64,000 nt of DNA from DASUPK01 sp963736305 (GCA_963736305.1 CAVTOD010000005.1:372001-436000), one strand, 5' to 3'. Positions 16,201 to 27,104 are shown, counted from the stretch's first letter. A program made the numbers and translations. The notes: generated from the letters alone by a model not told the origin.

Positions 16201-17607
16201 ATGGCCGCCAAGATCAAGGAGCATCCGCCCGTCAGCCACCTCTACGCCGAGGAGCTCGTCAAGGAGGGCATCGTCACCCCGGACGAGGTCGAGGAGCGAA
16301 ACAGCGAGCGGCAGAAGTCGCTCAAGACGACACATGACGAGCTCCGCCAGAAGATCGAGTCGGGCGACTACGCGGACCCGACCGCCACGGGAACCAGCGA
16401 GCTCGACCGCACCCGCAGCCCGAGCGTCGAGACCGCGGTCCCCGAGGATCGGCTCCGCAAGCTGAACGAGGAGCTCCTCCGCGTCCCCGACAGCTTCACC
16501 ATCCACCGCAAGCTCCGGAAGCCCCTCGCCAAGCGCCTCGACGCGATGAACGACGGCGGGATCGAGTTCGGGCACGCGGAGGCCCTGGCGCTCGCCTCGC
16601 TGCTGACCGATGACGTTCACATCCGCTTCACCGGGCAGGACACCGAGCGCGGTACCTTCTCCCACCGCCACCTGGTCCTTCACGACGAGAAGACCGGCCT
16701 GCGCTACGCGCCGATCCAGAACCTGCCCGAGGCCAAGGCGCCCCTGGAGCTCCACAACAGCCCGCTCTCTGAGACCGCCTGCCTCGGCTTCGAGTACGGC
16801 TACTCGGCAGCCTCGCCGGACAGCCTGATCCTCTGGGAGGCCCAGTTCGGAGACTTCGGCAACTCGGCGCAGGTGATCATCGACAGCTTCATCGTCTCGG
16901 CCGAGGCGAAGTGGGGCCAGACCTCACGCCTCACCCTGCTCCTGCCGCACGGCTACGAGGGCGCGGGCCCCGAGCACTCGAGCGCCCGCATCGAGCGCTT
17001 CATCCAGCTCGCCGCCGAGGGCAACATCCGGCTCGCCAACCCATCGACCGCCGCCCAGTACTTCCACCTGCTGCGGCGCCAGGCCCACATCCAGAAGGCG
17101 CGGCCGATGGTCGTCTTCACTCCCAAGGGCCTCCTGCGCCTGCCGCGCGCGACCTCGACCCTCGAGGACCTCGCCTCCGGCTCATTCCAGTTCGTGCTGG
17201 ACGACCCGCACGCCGAGGGGCGCAAGGACAAGGTCGAGCGGCTGGCCCTCTGCAGCGGCAAGATCTACTACGACATCGACGCCGCTCCCAAGCGCGAGGA
17301 GACCGAGAACGTCGCGATCGCCCGCGCCGAGCTCCTCTACCCCTTCGCCAAGGAGCAGATCACCGAGCTGATCGCGAGCTACCCCAACTTGAAGGAGATC
17401 GTCTGGGTCCAGGAGGAGCCGCGGAACATGGGCGCCTGGTCGGTGATGCAGCGGCGGATGCCGGAGCTGCTGCCCAAGGGCGTCGAGCTCGGCTACATCG
17501 GCCGCCCGCCCCGCGCGAGTCCCGGAGAGGGCTACGCGGTCGCGCACACCAAGGAGCAGGAGCGAATCGTCCTCACGACCCTGATGGGTCGCTCGGATCC
17601 TGCGTAG
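13234..17607 (+). CDS. Fused 2-oxoglutarate dehydrogenase: lipoyl-lipoyl-PSBD-E2-E1
   Basis: One 1457-aa polypeptide for conversion of 2-oxoglutarate to succinyl-CoA. Domains in order: lipoyl 1 (about 1-78, STDKVDAE with Lys47), lipoyl 2 (about 138-215, same motif, Lys181), Ala/Pro/Glu-rich linkers, and an E3/E1-binding domain (about 250-287, TPVARRAAQANGVDLKGVKGSGPGGKITKSDV). Next come the E2 acyltransferase core (about 303-545; TSTYDHRVIQGAES with His513) and the ThDP-dependent E1 (about 583-1457; GMAHRGRLSVLAHN near 763, GDAAFPAQG, NNQIGFTT). Mycobacterial Kgd and corynebacterial OdhA have the E2-E1 fusion with the same DHRxIQGAES motif. As I recall them, they lack lipoyl and binding domains and borrow these from AceF. 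The ATG at 13234 is chosen over an upstream frame because the lipoyl domain begins directly after it. Confidence 0.93.
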   Translation: MATKQKVQLLMPEMGESVTEGTVLEWHVAEGDSVEEGQTMVEVSTDKVDAEVPAPASGTVTKLMVDVDEVIEVGKPLAEIDPNGGAPAAEQAEEPEESASTDGSNGAGAATAEESAPEAEEKATTDDASVSAGKSLEGGGLEIVMPEMGESVTEGTVLEWHVSEGDSIEEGDTVVEVSTDKVDAEVPAPASGTITKILVGPDETIEVGKPMAEMTKGEAPSKEVEAPAGGGDETASTRDGAASEDASSDEARATPVARRAAQANGVDLKGVKGSGPGGKITKSDVLSGGRDGGAPATAAEGEAQPLRGPAASLAKAMNESRSIPTATSFRELAVDTLDAKRKALNEVLKERGMKVSFTHLIAWAIVKAAQEWPVMGRAFEERDGKPTVIEPGGVNLGIAVDVERKGKRSLMVPCIKGADSLDFKGFHSYYEELITKTRENSLTADDFQGTNISLTNPGGLGTVASVPRLLTGQGTIVACGSLAYPVEWRHAPPEKIKALGVSKVMTMTSTYDHRVIQGAESGSFLRRIEELLQGEDDFYESVAKDLEVDSSTITSAHAASASAPPLAAPGAPGGAPAPSIAAKPNMELMQAVQAATSLLKAYRTHGHLAANLDPLGSAPKGDPAIQPENLNLTPELMSQIPAEILRIGVDGETLLEVLPRMREAYCGNIGYQIEHLSSHQQRMWLRGMIEMGWHRKPLESEEKQALLDRLISVFGFERYLEKAYLGQKMFSIEGLDAVVPMLDEVFEMAHTEGAHDVVIGMAHRGRLSVLAHNIGRPVEAILAEFEGAKAIEAVKSLAAIPTGGTGDVKYHYGHGGVYKTKDDSEIGVRLYPNPSHLEFVDPVVTGAARASQTSRQNGRLEHDPMAAVPVLLHGDAAFPAQGVVAETLNLQSLRGYATGGTIHIIQNNQIGFTTDAEEGRSTPYAADMAKGFNVPIIHVNADDPEACLGAVRLAMAYRERWGRDVVIDLIGYRRFGHNETDEPAYTQPLMAAKIKEHPPVSHLYAEELVKEGIVTPDEVEERNSERQKSLKTTHDELRQKIESGDYADPTATGTSELDRTRSPSVETAVPEDRLRKLNEELLRVPDSFTIHRKLRKPLAKRLDAMNDGGIEFGHAEALALASLLTDDVHIRFTGQDTERGTFSHRHLVLHDEKTGLRYAPIQNLPEAKAPLELHNSPLSETACLGFEYGYSAASPDSLILWEAQFGDFGNSAQVIIDSFIVSAEAKWGQTSRLTLLLPHGYEGAGPEHSSARIERFIQLAAEGNIRLANPSTAAQYFHLLRRQAHIQKARPMVVFTPKGLLRLPRATSTLEDLASGSFQFVLDDPHAEGRKDKVERLALCSGKIYYDIDAAPKREETENVAIARAELLYPFAKEQITELIASYPNLKEIVWVQEEPRNMGAWSVMQRRMPELLPKGVELGYIGRPPRASPGEGYAVAHTKEQERIVLTTLMGRSDPA

Positions 17608-17618
17608 ACGAGGCCTGT

Positions 17619-18158
17619 TCACCGCTTCGGCCGGTACGTGAGAATGGCGACCCCGGACCAGATCGCGGTCGCCTCGACGAGCTCGAGGTCCATTCGCTCC
17701 GCGCCGTTCTCGAAGAAGCTGCCACCCCTCCCGAGCACGACCGGATGGACCCAGAGTCGATACTCGTCGATCAGGTCGCGCCCCATCAGGGTGTTCGCGA
17801 GGTCGCCTGAGCCGTAAACGATCAGGCCCTTACCGGGCTGCTCCTTGAGCTTGGCCACTGCCTCCGGGACATCCCCTTCGATCAGCTGGGTGTTCTGCCA
17901 CTCGGGGTCTTCGAGAGTGGTCGACGCGACGTACTTCGCGATGCCGTTCATCAGGTCCGGGAACTCTCCTGATCGTGATGGCCAAACCGCGGCGAAGAAC
18001 TCGTACGACTTGCGGCCGAGGATCAGGCCATCGCTCTGACCGAGAAGCTCGACGTTGCGCTTGACGAAGTCCTCGTCGTCGCCCGGAATAGACCAATCCA
18101 GGACGTCGTCCACTCTCCCGTCCAGTGTCACGTTGTTCGAAACGATCAGCTTCCTCAT
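17619..18158 (-). CDS. Dihydrofolate reductase-like (RibD C-terminal fold) protein
   Basis: A 179-aa protein of the YyaP/RibD C-terminal family: RKLIVSNNVTLDGRVDD at the N-terminus, LILGRKSYEFFAAVWP near residues 45-60, GLIVYGSGDLANTLMGRDLIDEYRLWVHPVVLGRGGSFF near 110-148. The fold binds NADPH, but most such stand-alone proteins have no proven substrate and are not true folate reductases. It starts with ATG at 18158 with TTGCCTCC complement (GGAGGCAA) upstream as ribosome site. It converges on the 2-oxoglutarate dehydrogenase gene, with 11 bp between the stops, and is divergent from the ECF sigma factor gene. Confidence 0.82.
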   Translation of the reverse strand: MRKLIVSNNVTLDGRVDDVLDWSIPGDDEDFVKRNVELLGQSDGLILGRKSYEFFAAVWPSRSGEFPDLMNGIAKYVASTTLEDPEWQNTQLIEGDVPEAVAKLKEQPGKGLIVYGSGDLANTLMGRDLIDEYRLWVHPVVLGRGGSFFENGAERMDLELVEATAIWSGVAILTYRPKR

Positions 18159-18220
18159 CTCTTGCCTCCTTCGGTGTGGTCTCGGGTGCTCGCCCGTTGA
18201 GACACCGCCGAGGGCGATGA

Positions 18221-18241
18221 CGGAACGGCCGGTCCGTTCCG
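18221..18241. promoter_or_regulatory. Inverted-repeat operator candidate between DHFR-like gene and ECF sigma gene
   Basis: Perfect 8-bp arms, CGGAACGG and CCGTTCCG, are separated by 5 bp. The centre lies about 36 bp upstream of the sigma factor ATG and about 73 bp upstream of the divergent DHFR-like gene. The binder is unknown. Confidence 0.4.
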
Positions 18242-18266
18242 GCGCAAACTGGTGTCCTTAGGGGTG

Positions 18267-19277
18267 ATGACCGAGGCTGAGTCCACGCTCGCGCGGGCGC
18301 GTGCCGGGCACGAGGGCGCGTTCCGCGAGCTCACCGAGCCACACCGGAAAGAGCTTCAGCTCCACTGCTACCGCATCCTCGGCTCGATGCAGGACGCCGA
18401 GGACCTGGTCCAGGAGACGCTCGTCGCAGCCTGGCGCGGCCTCGAGACGTTCGAGGGCCGGGCCTCCGTGCGCTCCTGGCTGTACCGGATCGCGACCAAC
18501 CGCTGCCTGAACGCGCTGCGGGCCCGGTCCCGCCGTCCCAAGGAGGTGCAGACCATGAGCGACGCGCTGGAGCCGACGCGCCTGATCGAGCCGGTCTGGC
18601 TCGAGCCCTACCCCGACTTCCTGCTGGAGGGAATCCCTGATCGCTCCCCGGGGCCGGCGGCGCGCTACGAGACGAGGGAGTCGGTCGAGCTCGCCTTCAT
18701 CGTCGCCCTCCAGGCCCTGCCGCCGCGCCAGCGCGTTGTGCTGGTGCTGTGCGACGTGCTCGGCTTCCGCCTCGCCGAGGCCGCCGAGATGCTCGACACC
18801 AGCGAGAAGTCGGTCAAGGGCGTCCTGCAGCGCGCCCGTGCAGGCCTGAAAGAGCGACTTTCGGATGGCGACCGCGAGCGCGCGCCGCGCCCCGACTCCG
18901 CCATTGAGCGCCGGCTGATCGGACGTTTCGCCGACGCGGTCGAGAGCGGCGACGTCGACGAGATGGTCTCCCTGCTCACCGAGGATGCCCGGCTCACGAT
19001 GCCGCCCCTGCCACTCGAGTACCAGGGCCACGACGCGATCGGTGCCTTTCTCCACCACCGGGAGGAGCTGCGTGGCAGGCCCATGCGCGTCGTGCCCACA
19101 AGGGCCAACACGCAGCCCGCCTTCGGCTGCTACCTCCCCGACACGCAGACGGCGATCGCCCACGCCCACGCACTGTTCGTGCTCACTCTCGAAGGGGACC
19201 AGATCTCCGCCATCACCTGGTTCGGCGACAAGAGCGTCTTTCCACACTTCGGGCTGCCCCGCACGCTGCGGGACTAG
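18267..19277 (+). CDS. ECF RNA polymerase sigma factor with C-terminal SnoaL-like domain (SigG type)
   Basis: About 336 aa. Region 2 (about residues 10-80) reads ELQLHCYRILGSMQDAEDLVQETLVAAWRGLETFEG. Region 4 (about 140-200) has LQALPPRQRVVLVLCDVLGFRLAEAAEMLDTSEKSVKGVLQRARAGL. The remaining 130 residues (LIGRFADAVESGDVDEMVSLLTEDARLTMPP onward) form a SnoaL/NTF2-like domain. ECF groups of the SigG type carry such a C-terminal domain instead of a partner anti-sigma factor. None is seen next to it. ATG at 18267 is preferred; GTG at 18264 or 18252 is possible. Targets are unknown. Confidence 0.86.
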   Translation: MTEAESTLARARAGHEGAFRELTEPHRKELQLHCYRILGSMQDAEDLVQETLVAAWRGLETFEGRASVRSWLYRIATNRCLNALRARSRRPKEVQTMSDALEPTRLIEPVWLEPYPDFLLEGIPDRSPGPAARYETRESVELAFIVALQALPPRQRVVLVLCDVLGFRLAEAAEMLDTSEKSVKGVLQRARAGLKERLSDGDRERAPRPDSAIERRLIGRFADAVESGDVDEMVSLLTEDARLTMPPLPLEYQGHDAIGAFLHHREELRGRPMRVVPTRANTQPAFGCYLPDTQTAIAHAHALFVLTLEGDQISAITWFGDKSVFPHFGLPRTLRD

Positions 19278-19369
19278 GCATACCTCTAGCCGGGGAAGAG
19301 GCGGACCGGCCTGAGCGGGCCGTCCGCACGGGCCATCGCCCCCGCACGAACGGCCCGCGCTGGCGTTCT

Positions 19370-19522
19370 TCAGACCGGCCCCGTGAGCGCTGCACGTCTG
19401 ATCACGGCCACCGAGAGGGAGCGGCCGCAATCGGGACATGAGCTGAGTCTGGCCCAGGAGTGGTGTTCCGAGTCGCAGCTCGCGCACCGATACGAGCGCT
19501 GTAACCGCACGAGCCTCCTCAT
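19370..19522 (-). CDS. Possible tiny zinc-ribbon protein, 50 aa
   Basis: A short minus-strand frame encodes MRRLVRLQRSYRCASCDSE followed by HHSWARLSSCPDCGRS and a hydrophobic tail. Two CxxC pairs 12 residues apart make a credible zinc ribbon. Composition outside the ribbon is Arg/Ser-rich and no ribosome site is obvious, so it could be chance. It lies in the otherwise empty 331-bp interval between the ECF sigma gene and the DUF3817-like gene, in which I see no other structure. Confidence 0.35.
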   Translation of the reverse strand: MRRLVRLQRSYRCASCDSEHHSWARLSSCPDCGRSLSVAVIRRAALTGPV

Positions 19523-19608
19523 GCCCACGTTGGAACTTTGATCTCCGTGGAATCGCTCCATTGCGGCATCTTGCCGGGCGGGAGGCGAAAAGCCTATGGA
19601 CCGACGGT

Positions 19609-20064
19609 ATGAAGATCGCCCCCCAATACTCCGACCGGGTGTCGATGCGATGCAGTCGCTACTTTCGTCCGGTGGACGCCTCCGAGCACGCTCATCCTCT
19701 GCCCAGGCCGGTGCCCGGGCCTCTCTTCCGGTGGGTGAAGATCGCCTCCTGGTTCGAGCTCGGCCTCTTCGCCACGCTGCTCTTCTTCTGGATCGCTCCC
19801 GGCTACCCGTCGCAGACGGCCCTCTTCGGGCTCCTGCACGGTGTCGGCTATCTGGGCCTCTGCGCGCTGATCTTCTGGGCGATCATGCGCCGCGAAGCGC
19901 CCTGGCCGCTGCTCGCCGCAACCCTCACGCCGCTCGGTCCGGTGGGCGCGGTGATCGGAATCGAGCTGATCGAGCGCCGCGGATGGGGTATCGGGCCGCG
20001 GGAGTTGACACCGAACGACCAAACGGGGAATAATCAAATGAGGCGGGAGGACTTACTAGGTTGA
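19609..20064 (+). CDS. DUF3817-like small integral membrane protein
   Basis: About 151 aa. The core is WVKIASWFELGLFATLLFFWIAP, then TALFGLLHGVGYLGLCALIFWAIMRRE, then WPLLAATLTPLGPVGAVIGIELIERRGW. This gives three membrane helices with a conserved His-Gly in the second, as in DUF3817 proteins often found in Actinobacteria. The start is ambiguous: ATG at 19609 or ATG at 19645. The N-terminal 35 residues have low similarity to any pattern I know. It ends in a polar tail and is followed by a strong hairpin terminator. Function is unknown. Confidence 0.62.
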   Translation: MKIAPQYSDRVSMRCSRYFRPVDASEHAHPLPRPVPGPLFRWVKIASWFELGLFATLLFFWIAPGYPSQTALFGLLHGVGYLGLCALIFWAIMRREAPWPLLAATLTPLGPVGAVIGIELIERRGWGIGPRELTPNDQTGNNQMRREDLLG

Positions 20065-20139
20065 CAAGACTCGTTCCCGGGTCAGTCCCGCCTCCGGGAA
20101 CGAACGCGTCGGAAATCCCTCCCTGGCTACCGACGCGCA

Positions 20140-20197
20140 GGCGTGGCGCGGGCCGTGTGGACCCCCTGCCTCCCGCGGCCCCGCCACGCCGCTCTTT
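20140..20197 (+). terminator. Rho-independent terminator after DUF3817-like gene
   Basis: GGCGTGGCGcGGG (20140-20152) pairs with the CCCGcggcCCCGCCACGCC arm (20172-20190), followed by cTTTT. It separates the plus-strand membrane-protein gene from the converging aconitase gene and may act in both directions. Confidence 0.6.
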
Positions 20198-20277
20198 TCG
20201 TGCCTCGGCTTCAAACAGGGGAAATGGGGGCCGGGTCGTCAGCCGACGCGTGCTTACTCCTGCGTGGGGCTTGGCGC

Positions 20278-23085
<2,808 letters not shown>

Positions 23086-23146
23086 ATCGGGAAGTATGAC
23101 CTGTGGCGCCCAGCGGCTAACCCGGCCAGAACCCGCTCGCTCCCCG

Positions 23147-25447
23147 CTACTTGTGCTTCTTGTGCTTCTTGTGCGACTTGAGCTTGCTGATCTGGACGGT
23201 GTTGCCGGTGGGATCAATCGTGGTCACGCGGATCCGGACTCCACGGCGGTGCCGCGACACGGCGGTGCGCCCTTGCTTGCTCAGCTTGACCTTGACGGTC
23301 TTGCTCCGGCCGCCTGGAATCCTCACGGTCGCGCGACCAAGCACGTTCGCCTTCTTCTTCCGCTTCTTCGCGGAGCGGCTCTTCTTGCCCCTGCCGGAGC
23401 CGATCACCTCCACCTTGACGCGGCACGGGTTCGCACCGGGGGCCGAGTCGACCGGAACCTTGACGGCCTTGCCCTTCGCCTTCACCTTGCCGGCGCCGAG
23501 AGAGGCGCGCAGGTAGGGGACCGAGGAGTAGTCGGGAGCGATCGCGGCTCCGCAGGGAAGCGCCTTGGGCGATGAGGCCTTGACCTGGCCGCCGGACGCC
23601 CCCGGGGCGTCGAGCACCGGGATGCGCAGCGAGAGGTCGGAGATCGTCACCTGGCCCTGGCCGTTCGCGGCTCGACCGTAGCCGCCGAAGGCGCCACCCG
23701 CGTCACGCGGGAGCAACTCCAGCTTGGCAATGTGCCCCGCTGCGAACAGATGCCCGCTCGGGTGGAGCTGGAACACCTGCCGGGCGGTCCCGACCTGGGG
23801 CCGGTAGAGCTGGCGGTCCACCAGCGTCTCCGTGCCGGACGGATCGACGTCGAACAGGCGCGCCGCGAGTTCCGAGTTCGCCACCGGAGAGGCGATCTTC
23901 GCGATCACGGTGGGGGATCCCATCAATGTGTAGCCGGTGCCCGCTGCAGCGGGAAGGCGGTACGTGGCGACACCCGACTGGTCCGCAGACGGGCCCGAGG
24001 TGCAGGCGGGACCGGGCGGATTCGGTGCTGCGCTCGCGTTGACCGGGTTCCAGGTCGCGCTGAGAGTGTCCGAGCCAGTGCCGGGGGCGACGATCTTCCG
24101 AGCCGCGGAGTGAAGGCGGACCTCGCCCTTCTCGAGGCCGGCCCAGCTCCCGGCCTGGAATGGCCCACCGGATGGGGTGTCCTTGGGACAGGTCATCGCG
24201 AACGCGGTCGTACCCTGGAACGGCAGCGAGCCTGTGCCCTTGACGTAGTGGTCGAGCCAGGCGTTCTCGGCGTCGCGCAGGGTGTCCGAGTCCACGGCCT
24301 TGTTCGCGGACCGGGGATGGCCGAAGTCCCCGAAGAACATGGAGATCGGGACGGTCGGGTACTGGTCGCGGGTCCGGTTGTAGAACCTGATCGCCTCGTC
24401 GGCCGGGAAGAGGTCGTCCGTGAACCCGTTCGAGATCAGCATTGGAGCGGGCGGCTCGGAGTGATCGATGTAGTACCCCGAGTGGTGCGCCGTGATCTCG
24501 TTGAAGATCTTGGTGACGGACGGGTCACCGTCGTAGGGCTCGCCCGCATTGAGCCGGGCGTTCCAGCCGGTGACGTCGGCTTCGAAGTCGGTGCAGACGC
24601 CGAACGGCGCCTGCCCGCAGTACTTGCCGCTCCCCTGGCCTCCGAGGTACAGACCGGCGACGAGCGAAGCCTTCTCGATCCCGACCCTGCCGCCATAGGG
24701 CGAGTCGGCAACGTAGTCGAGCGTCCTGCCATTCGGTGTAAGGGAGTAGGCGAGGTCGCTCCACGGGATGTTGGGGGCGGCCGCTGCAATGCGCATGGGA
24801 AGCGCGTTCGCCGTGCTCGTCCAGGGAATGAGGTGCCCGTCGGGCATCATCACGCGGTCCTTCAGTGCCCCCAGCGCCAGCGACAGGCCGCCGCCATAGG
24901 AGCCGCCGAGCGCTCCCACCCGCTGTCCGTCGACGAGGCCCTGGTCGGCGAGCTCACCCATGAGGAACTGCGCGTCGCGGACCTCGAAGCGGTCGTCCAT
25001 CAGGTGGATGAAGCCGTTGTCGCAGGCGCCCGCCGGTGCCGCCGCGATCGCGTTGTCCTTGCCGCACGATTGGTGGAAGCCGCGATCGGTCATGCTGAAG
25101 ACGGCGTATCCGCGACTGGTCCACCGCCGCATCCCGCCGGTGGATCCCGAGGCGCCGAAGTCGATCTTCTCGCCCCCGTAGCCATGCCCGATGATGACCA
25201 GCGGATAGTTGCCGTCGGGACCGCCGAGATCCGGGGGGAAGGCCACATTGACATCGATCGGGGTCCCATCCCAGGACGGCGCGGTGCTGCGGACCGTGTC
25301 GTTGCTGCTGTTACCGGTTCCACACTCCCGGACGCCGTCCGCGGCGGGGGTGCACGCAATGCCGAGTGCGCTCGGAATCGCGGCGTGCGCACTCGAGGCA
25401 GCGAGCAGCGTGCCGAAGATGGCCGACATGACGACGAGCTTCCGCAT
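23147..25447 (-). CDS. Secreted alpha/beta-hydrolase, CocE/X-Pro dipeptidyl-peptidase (S15)-like
   Basis: A 766-aa exported protein. The signal peptide is MRKLVVMSAIFGTLLAASSAHAA. The catalytic domain has the oxyanion-hole region VIIGHGYGG near residue 85, the nucleophile elbow GALGGSYGGGLSLA near 188, the acid in ISNGFTDDLFPADEA near 355 and the His in FFGDFGHPRSA near 392. A beta-rich C-terminal domain follows (DLSLRIPVLD), then a very basic tail that ends in a (KKH)n run. That tail could bind wall polymers or DNA. The enzyme probably cleaves peptides, esters or amides outside the cell. Substrate is unknown. Confidence 0.82.
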   Translation of the reverse strand: MRKLVVMSAIFGTLLAASSAHAAIPSALGIACTPAADGVRECGTGNSSNDTVRSTAPSWDGTPIDVNVAFPPDLGGPDGNYPLVIIGHGYGGEKIDFGASGSTGGMRRWTSRGYAVFSMTDRGFHQSCGKDNAIAAAPAGACDNGFIHLMDDRFEVRDAQFLMGELADQGLVDGQRVGALGGSYGGGLSLALGALKDRVMMPDGHLIPWTSTANALPMRIAAAAPNIPWSDLAYSLTPNGRTLDYVADSPYGGRVGIEKASLVAGLYLGGQGSGKYCGQAPFGVCTDFEADVTGWNARLNAGEPYDGDPSVTKIFNEITAHHSGYYIDHSEPPAPMLISNGFTDDLFPADEAIRFYNRTRDQYPTVPISMFFGDFGHPRSANKAVDSDTLRDAENAWLDHYVKGTGSLPFQGTTAFAMTCPKDTPSGGPFQAGSWAGLEKGEVRLHSAARKIVAPGTGSDTLSATWNPVNASAAPNPPGPACTSGPSADQSGVATYRLPAAAGTGYTLMGSPTVIAKIASPVANSELAARLFDVDPSGTETLVDRQLYRPQVGTARQVFQLHPSGHLFAAGHIAKLELLPRDAGGAFGGYGRAANGQGQVTISDLSLRIPVLDAPGASGGQVKASSPKALPCGAAIAPDYSSVPYLRASLGAGKVKAKGKAVKVPVDSAPGANPCRVKVEVIGSGRGKKSRSAKKRKKKANVLGRATVRIPGGRSKTVKVKLSKQGRTAVSRHRRGVRIRVTTIDPTGNTVQISKLKSHKKHKKHK

Positions 25448-25528
25448 TACCTCTCCTGTCTTCGAAGCGACGGATGCGTCTCCCTCACACGCCGCGCGGC
25501 TGTCCTTGACGCGCCCCGAGACAATAAC

Positions 25529-26335
25529 TCAGCGTTTGTCGGCCTGACCGGCGGCGAGTTGGTCGGCGATGCGATCGGCACCGCCTCGGCGCTGGACGCG
25601 CGCGGCGAACTCGGGATGGCGGTAGCCGACCTCGGTGAGGAAGCGCTGGCGCCGCGGCGCCACCGTGATCTCGTTGGGGTTCCGCTCGATCGCGCGGACG
25701 ACGGCCCGCGCCACCTTCTTCGGCGTCGTCGTTCCGAGGCCGGGCGGCGGCTTCGACTTAGCGTCGTGGAACATGCCCGCCTCGCGCACGAAGCCCGGGG
25801 AGACAACCGACACGCCGACGCCGTATTCATGCATGTCCTCGCGGAGCCCGAAGGCGAAGCCCCGGAGGCCGAACTTCGTCGCGTTGTACAGGGACGACCG
25901 CGGCGAGCCGACCTTGCCGGCCAGCGAGGAGATGAAGACCAGATGCCCCTCGCCCTTCTTGGCGAGCTTCGGGGCGATCGTGTGCGACATCAGGATCGGG
26001 GACTCGAAGTTGACGCGCAGGGCGCGGGTGACCTCGTCGGCGCTGAAGCCCTCCAGCTTCCCCGTCGCGGGGAGCGCCGCATTGGCGACCAGTCCATCGA
26101 CGTTGCCGGCGTCCTTCGCCAGCTTCTCGGCAGCGCCCGGCTTGGCCAGGTCGGCGGCGATCACCTCGTGATGGCGGGTTCCGCCCGGGAGTGTCTTGGC
26201 CAGCTCCTGGAGGTCTTCCTTCTTTCTCGAGCTCAGGATCAACCCGGCGCCATGCCCGGCAAGCTCTTCGGCGATCGCGCGACCGAGTCCCCCGGTGGCG
26301 CCGCTGAGCAGCACCCGCTTCCCCTCGAGATCCAC
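25529..26335 (-). CDS. Short-chain dehydrogenase/reductase
   Basis: A 268-aa classical SDR: cofactor motif LLSGATGGLGRAIAEEL (TGxxxGxG form with Ser for Thr), VDGLVANAALPATG in place of NNAG, and catalytic ISSLAG with YNATK. The C-terminal part ends in Arg/Gly-rich sequence. It is NAD(P)-dependent and the substrate is unknown. The gene is transcribed toward the secreted hydrolase (81 bp gap) and divergently from the NlpC/P60 cluster. Confidence 0.85.
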   Translation of the reverse strand: MDLEGKRVLLSGATGGLGRAIAEELAGHGAGLILSSRKKEDLQELAKTLPGGTRHHEVIAADLAKPGAAEKLAKDAGNVDGLVANAALPATGKLEGFSADEVTRALRVNFESPILMSHTIAPKLAKKGEGHLVFISSLAGKVGSPRSSLYNATKFGLRGFAFGLREDMHEYGVGVSVVSPGFVREAGMFHDAKSKPPPGLGTTTPKKVARAVVRAIERNPNEITVAPRRQRFLTEVGYRHPEFAARVQRRGGADRIADQLAAGQADKR

Positions 26336-26401
26336 GCTCAGAACCTACCTGACGGGGTCCGGGGCCACCCGGGGCCAGGTGATGCAGCGAACCGTCCAGC
26401 T

Positions 26402-26421
26402 CTGTGAGTGCTCGCTCACAG
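26402..26421. promoter_or_regulatory. Inverted repeat A upstream of first NlpC/P60 gene
   Basis: CTGTGAG-N6-CTCACAG is a perfect dyad, extending to 10-bp arms GCTCTGTGAG and CTCACAGAGC. A second near-copy lies at 27105-27124 before the next gene of the cluster. A possible -10 box TACGGT follows 16 bp later (26438-26443), placing the dyad centre near -38. That is an activator-type position or one overlapping the -35. It resembles a CRP site but has 8 rather than 6 bp between TGTGA and TCACA. Confidence 0.55.
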
Positions 26422-26496
26422 AGCCGGCGGCCTTTGCTACGGTCGTTTGCAGGAGAAACGGTCCGGCCAGGAGGGACGGACCCGGAGGAGAGATTC

Positions 26497-27087
26497 GTGC
26501 TGGCTCGCTCACACCATGCTCCGCGCAGACTTGGCCTGGCAGGCCTGGTGCTCGCCGCCGCGCTGATCGTGGCCGCGCCCGCCGCCGGCCAGACCGAGGG
26601 AACCACCACCACGACGACGACCACGGAGCCGGGCGCTCCGGTCGGTGCGTCGCCGGGACCCGCCACGACCGCGACCATCCTGCCGGGTGGCAAGGCGAGC
26701 ATTCCCGCGGGAGCGCCCTTTTCGGTGGTGCGGGCGATTCAGGCCGCGAACCGCATCCACCGGCGGACCTATATCTGGGGAGGCGGCCATCGCGCCTTCA
26801 AGGCGAAGGGGTACGACTGCTCGGGCGCCGTCAGCTACGTGCTGCACGCCGCTGGGGTGCTCAGCGCTCCGCTGGTCTCGGGCCAGCTCGCCTTCTGGGG
26901 AGCCCCCGGTCCCGGCACCTGGATCACGGTCTTCGCCAACAAGACCCACACCTACATGTACATCGCCGGCCTGCGGTACGACACCTCCCCGCTCGGCGAG
27001 ACGGTCGACCAGGGCCGTGGTCCGCGCTGGCGCTACACCCTGCGCACCGGCACCGGCTTCGCGATCCGGCACTATTCGGGACTCTGA
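26497..27087 (+). CDS. Secreted NlpC/P60-like protein 1 (predicted peptidoglycan hydrolase)
   Basis: A 196-aa precursor. GTG at 26497 follows GGAGGAGAG. The signal peptide ends near VAAPAAGQ, then a Thr-rich linker (residues about 36-60). The catalytic domain has RRTYIWGGGHRAFKAKGYDCSGAVSYVLHAAG, with the Cys of DCSG as nucleophile, and NKTHTYMYIAGLRYDTS, with His as the second catalytic residue. The family cleaves peptide cross-links in peptidoglycan. It is the first of three tandem paralogues sharing this architecture. Unlike the other two it has no riboswitch leader, only operator A. Confidence 0.82.
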   Translation: MLARSHHAPRRLGLAGLVLAAALIVAAPAAGQTEGTTTTTTTTEPGAPVGASPGPATTATILPGGKASIPAGAPFSVVRAIQAANRIHRRTYIWGGGHRAFKAKGYDCSGAVSYVLHAAGVLSAPLVSGQLAFWGAPGPGTWITVFANKTHTYMYIAGLRYDTSPLGETVDQGRGPRWRYTLRTGTGFAIRHYSGL

Positions 27088-27104
27088 TCAAGCTCAGAGG
27101 CGCT

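Noticed and set aside
23150..23180. Short tandem direct repeat (ttgtgcttc-type units)
   Set aside because: It encodes the Lys/His tail of the secreted hydrolase and is low-complexity coding sequence rather than a separate repeat element.
23732..26407. An 891-codon open frame on the plus strand across the secreted hydrolase and SDR genes
   Set aside because: It spans two real opposite-strand genes and their gap, and its sequence is typical GC-shadow composition.
26402..26421. A canonical CRP box
   Set aside because: TGTGA and TCACA are 8 bp apart instead of 6, so I list it as an unassigned dyad.
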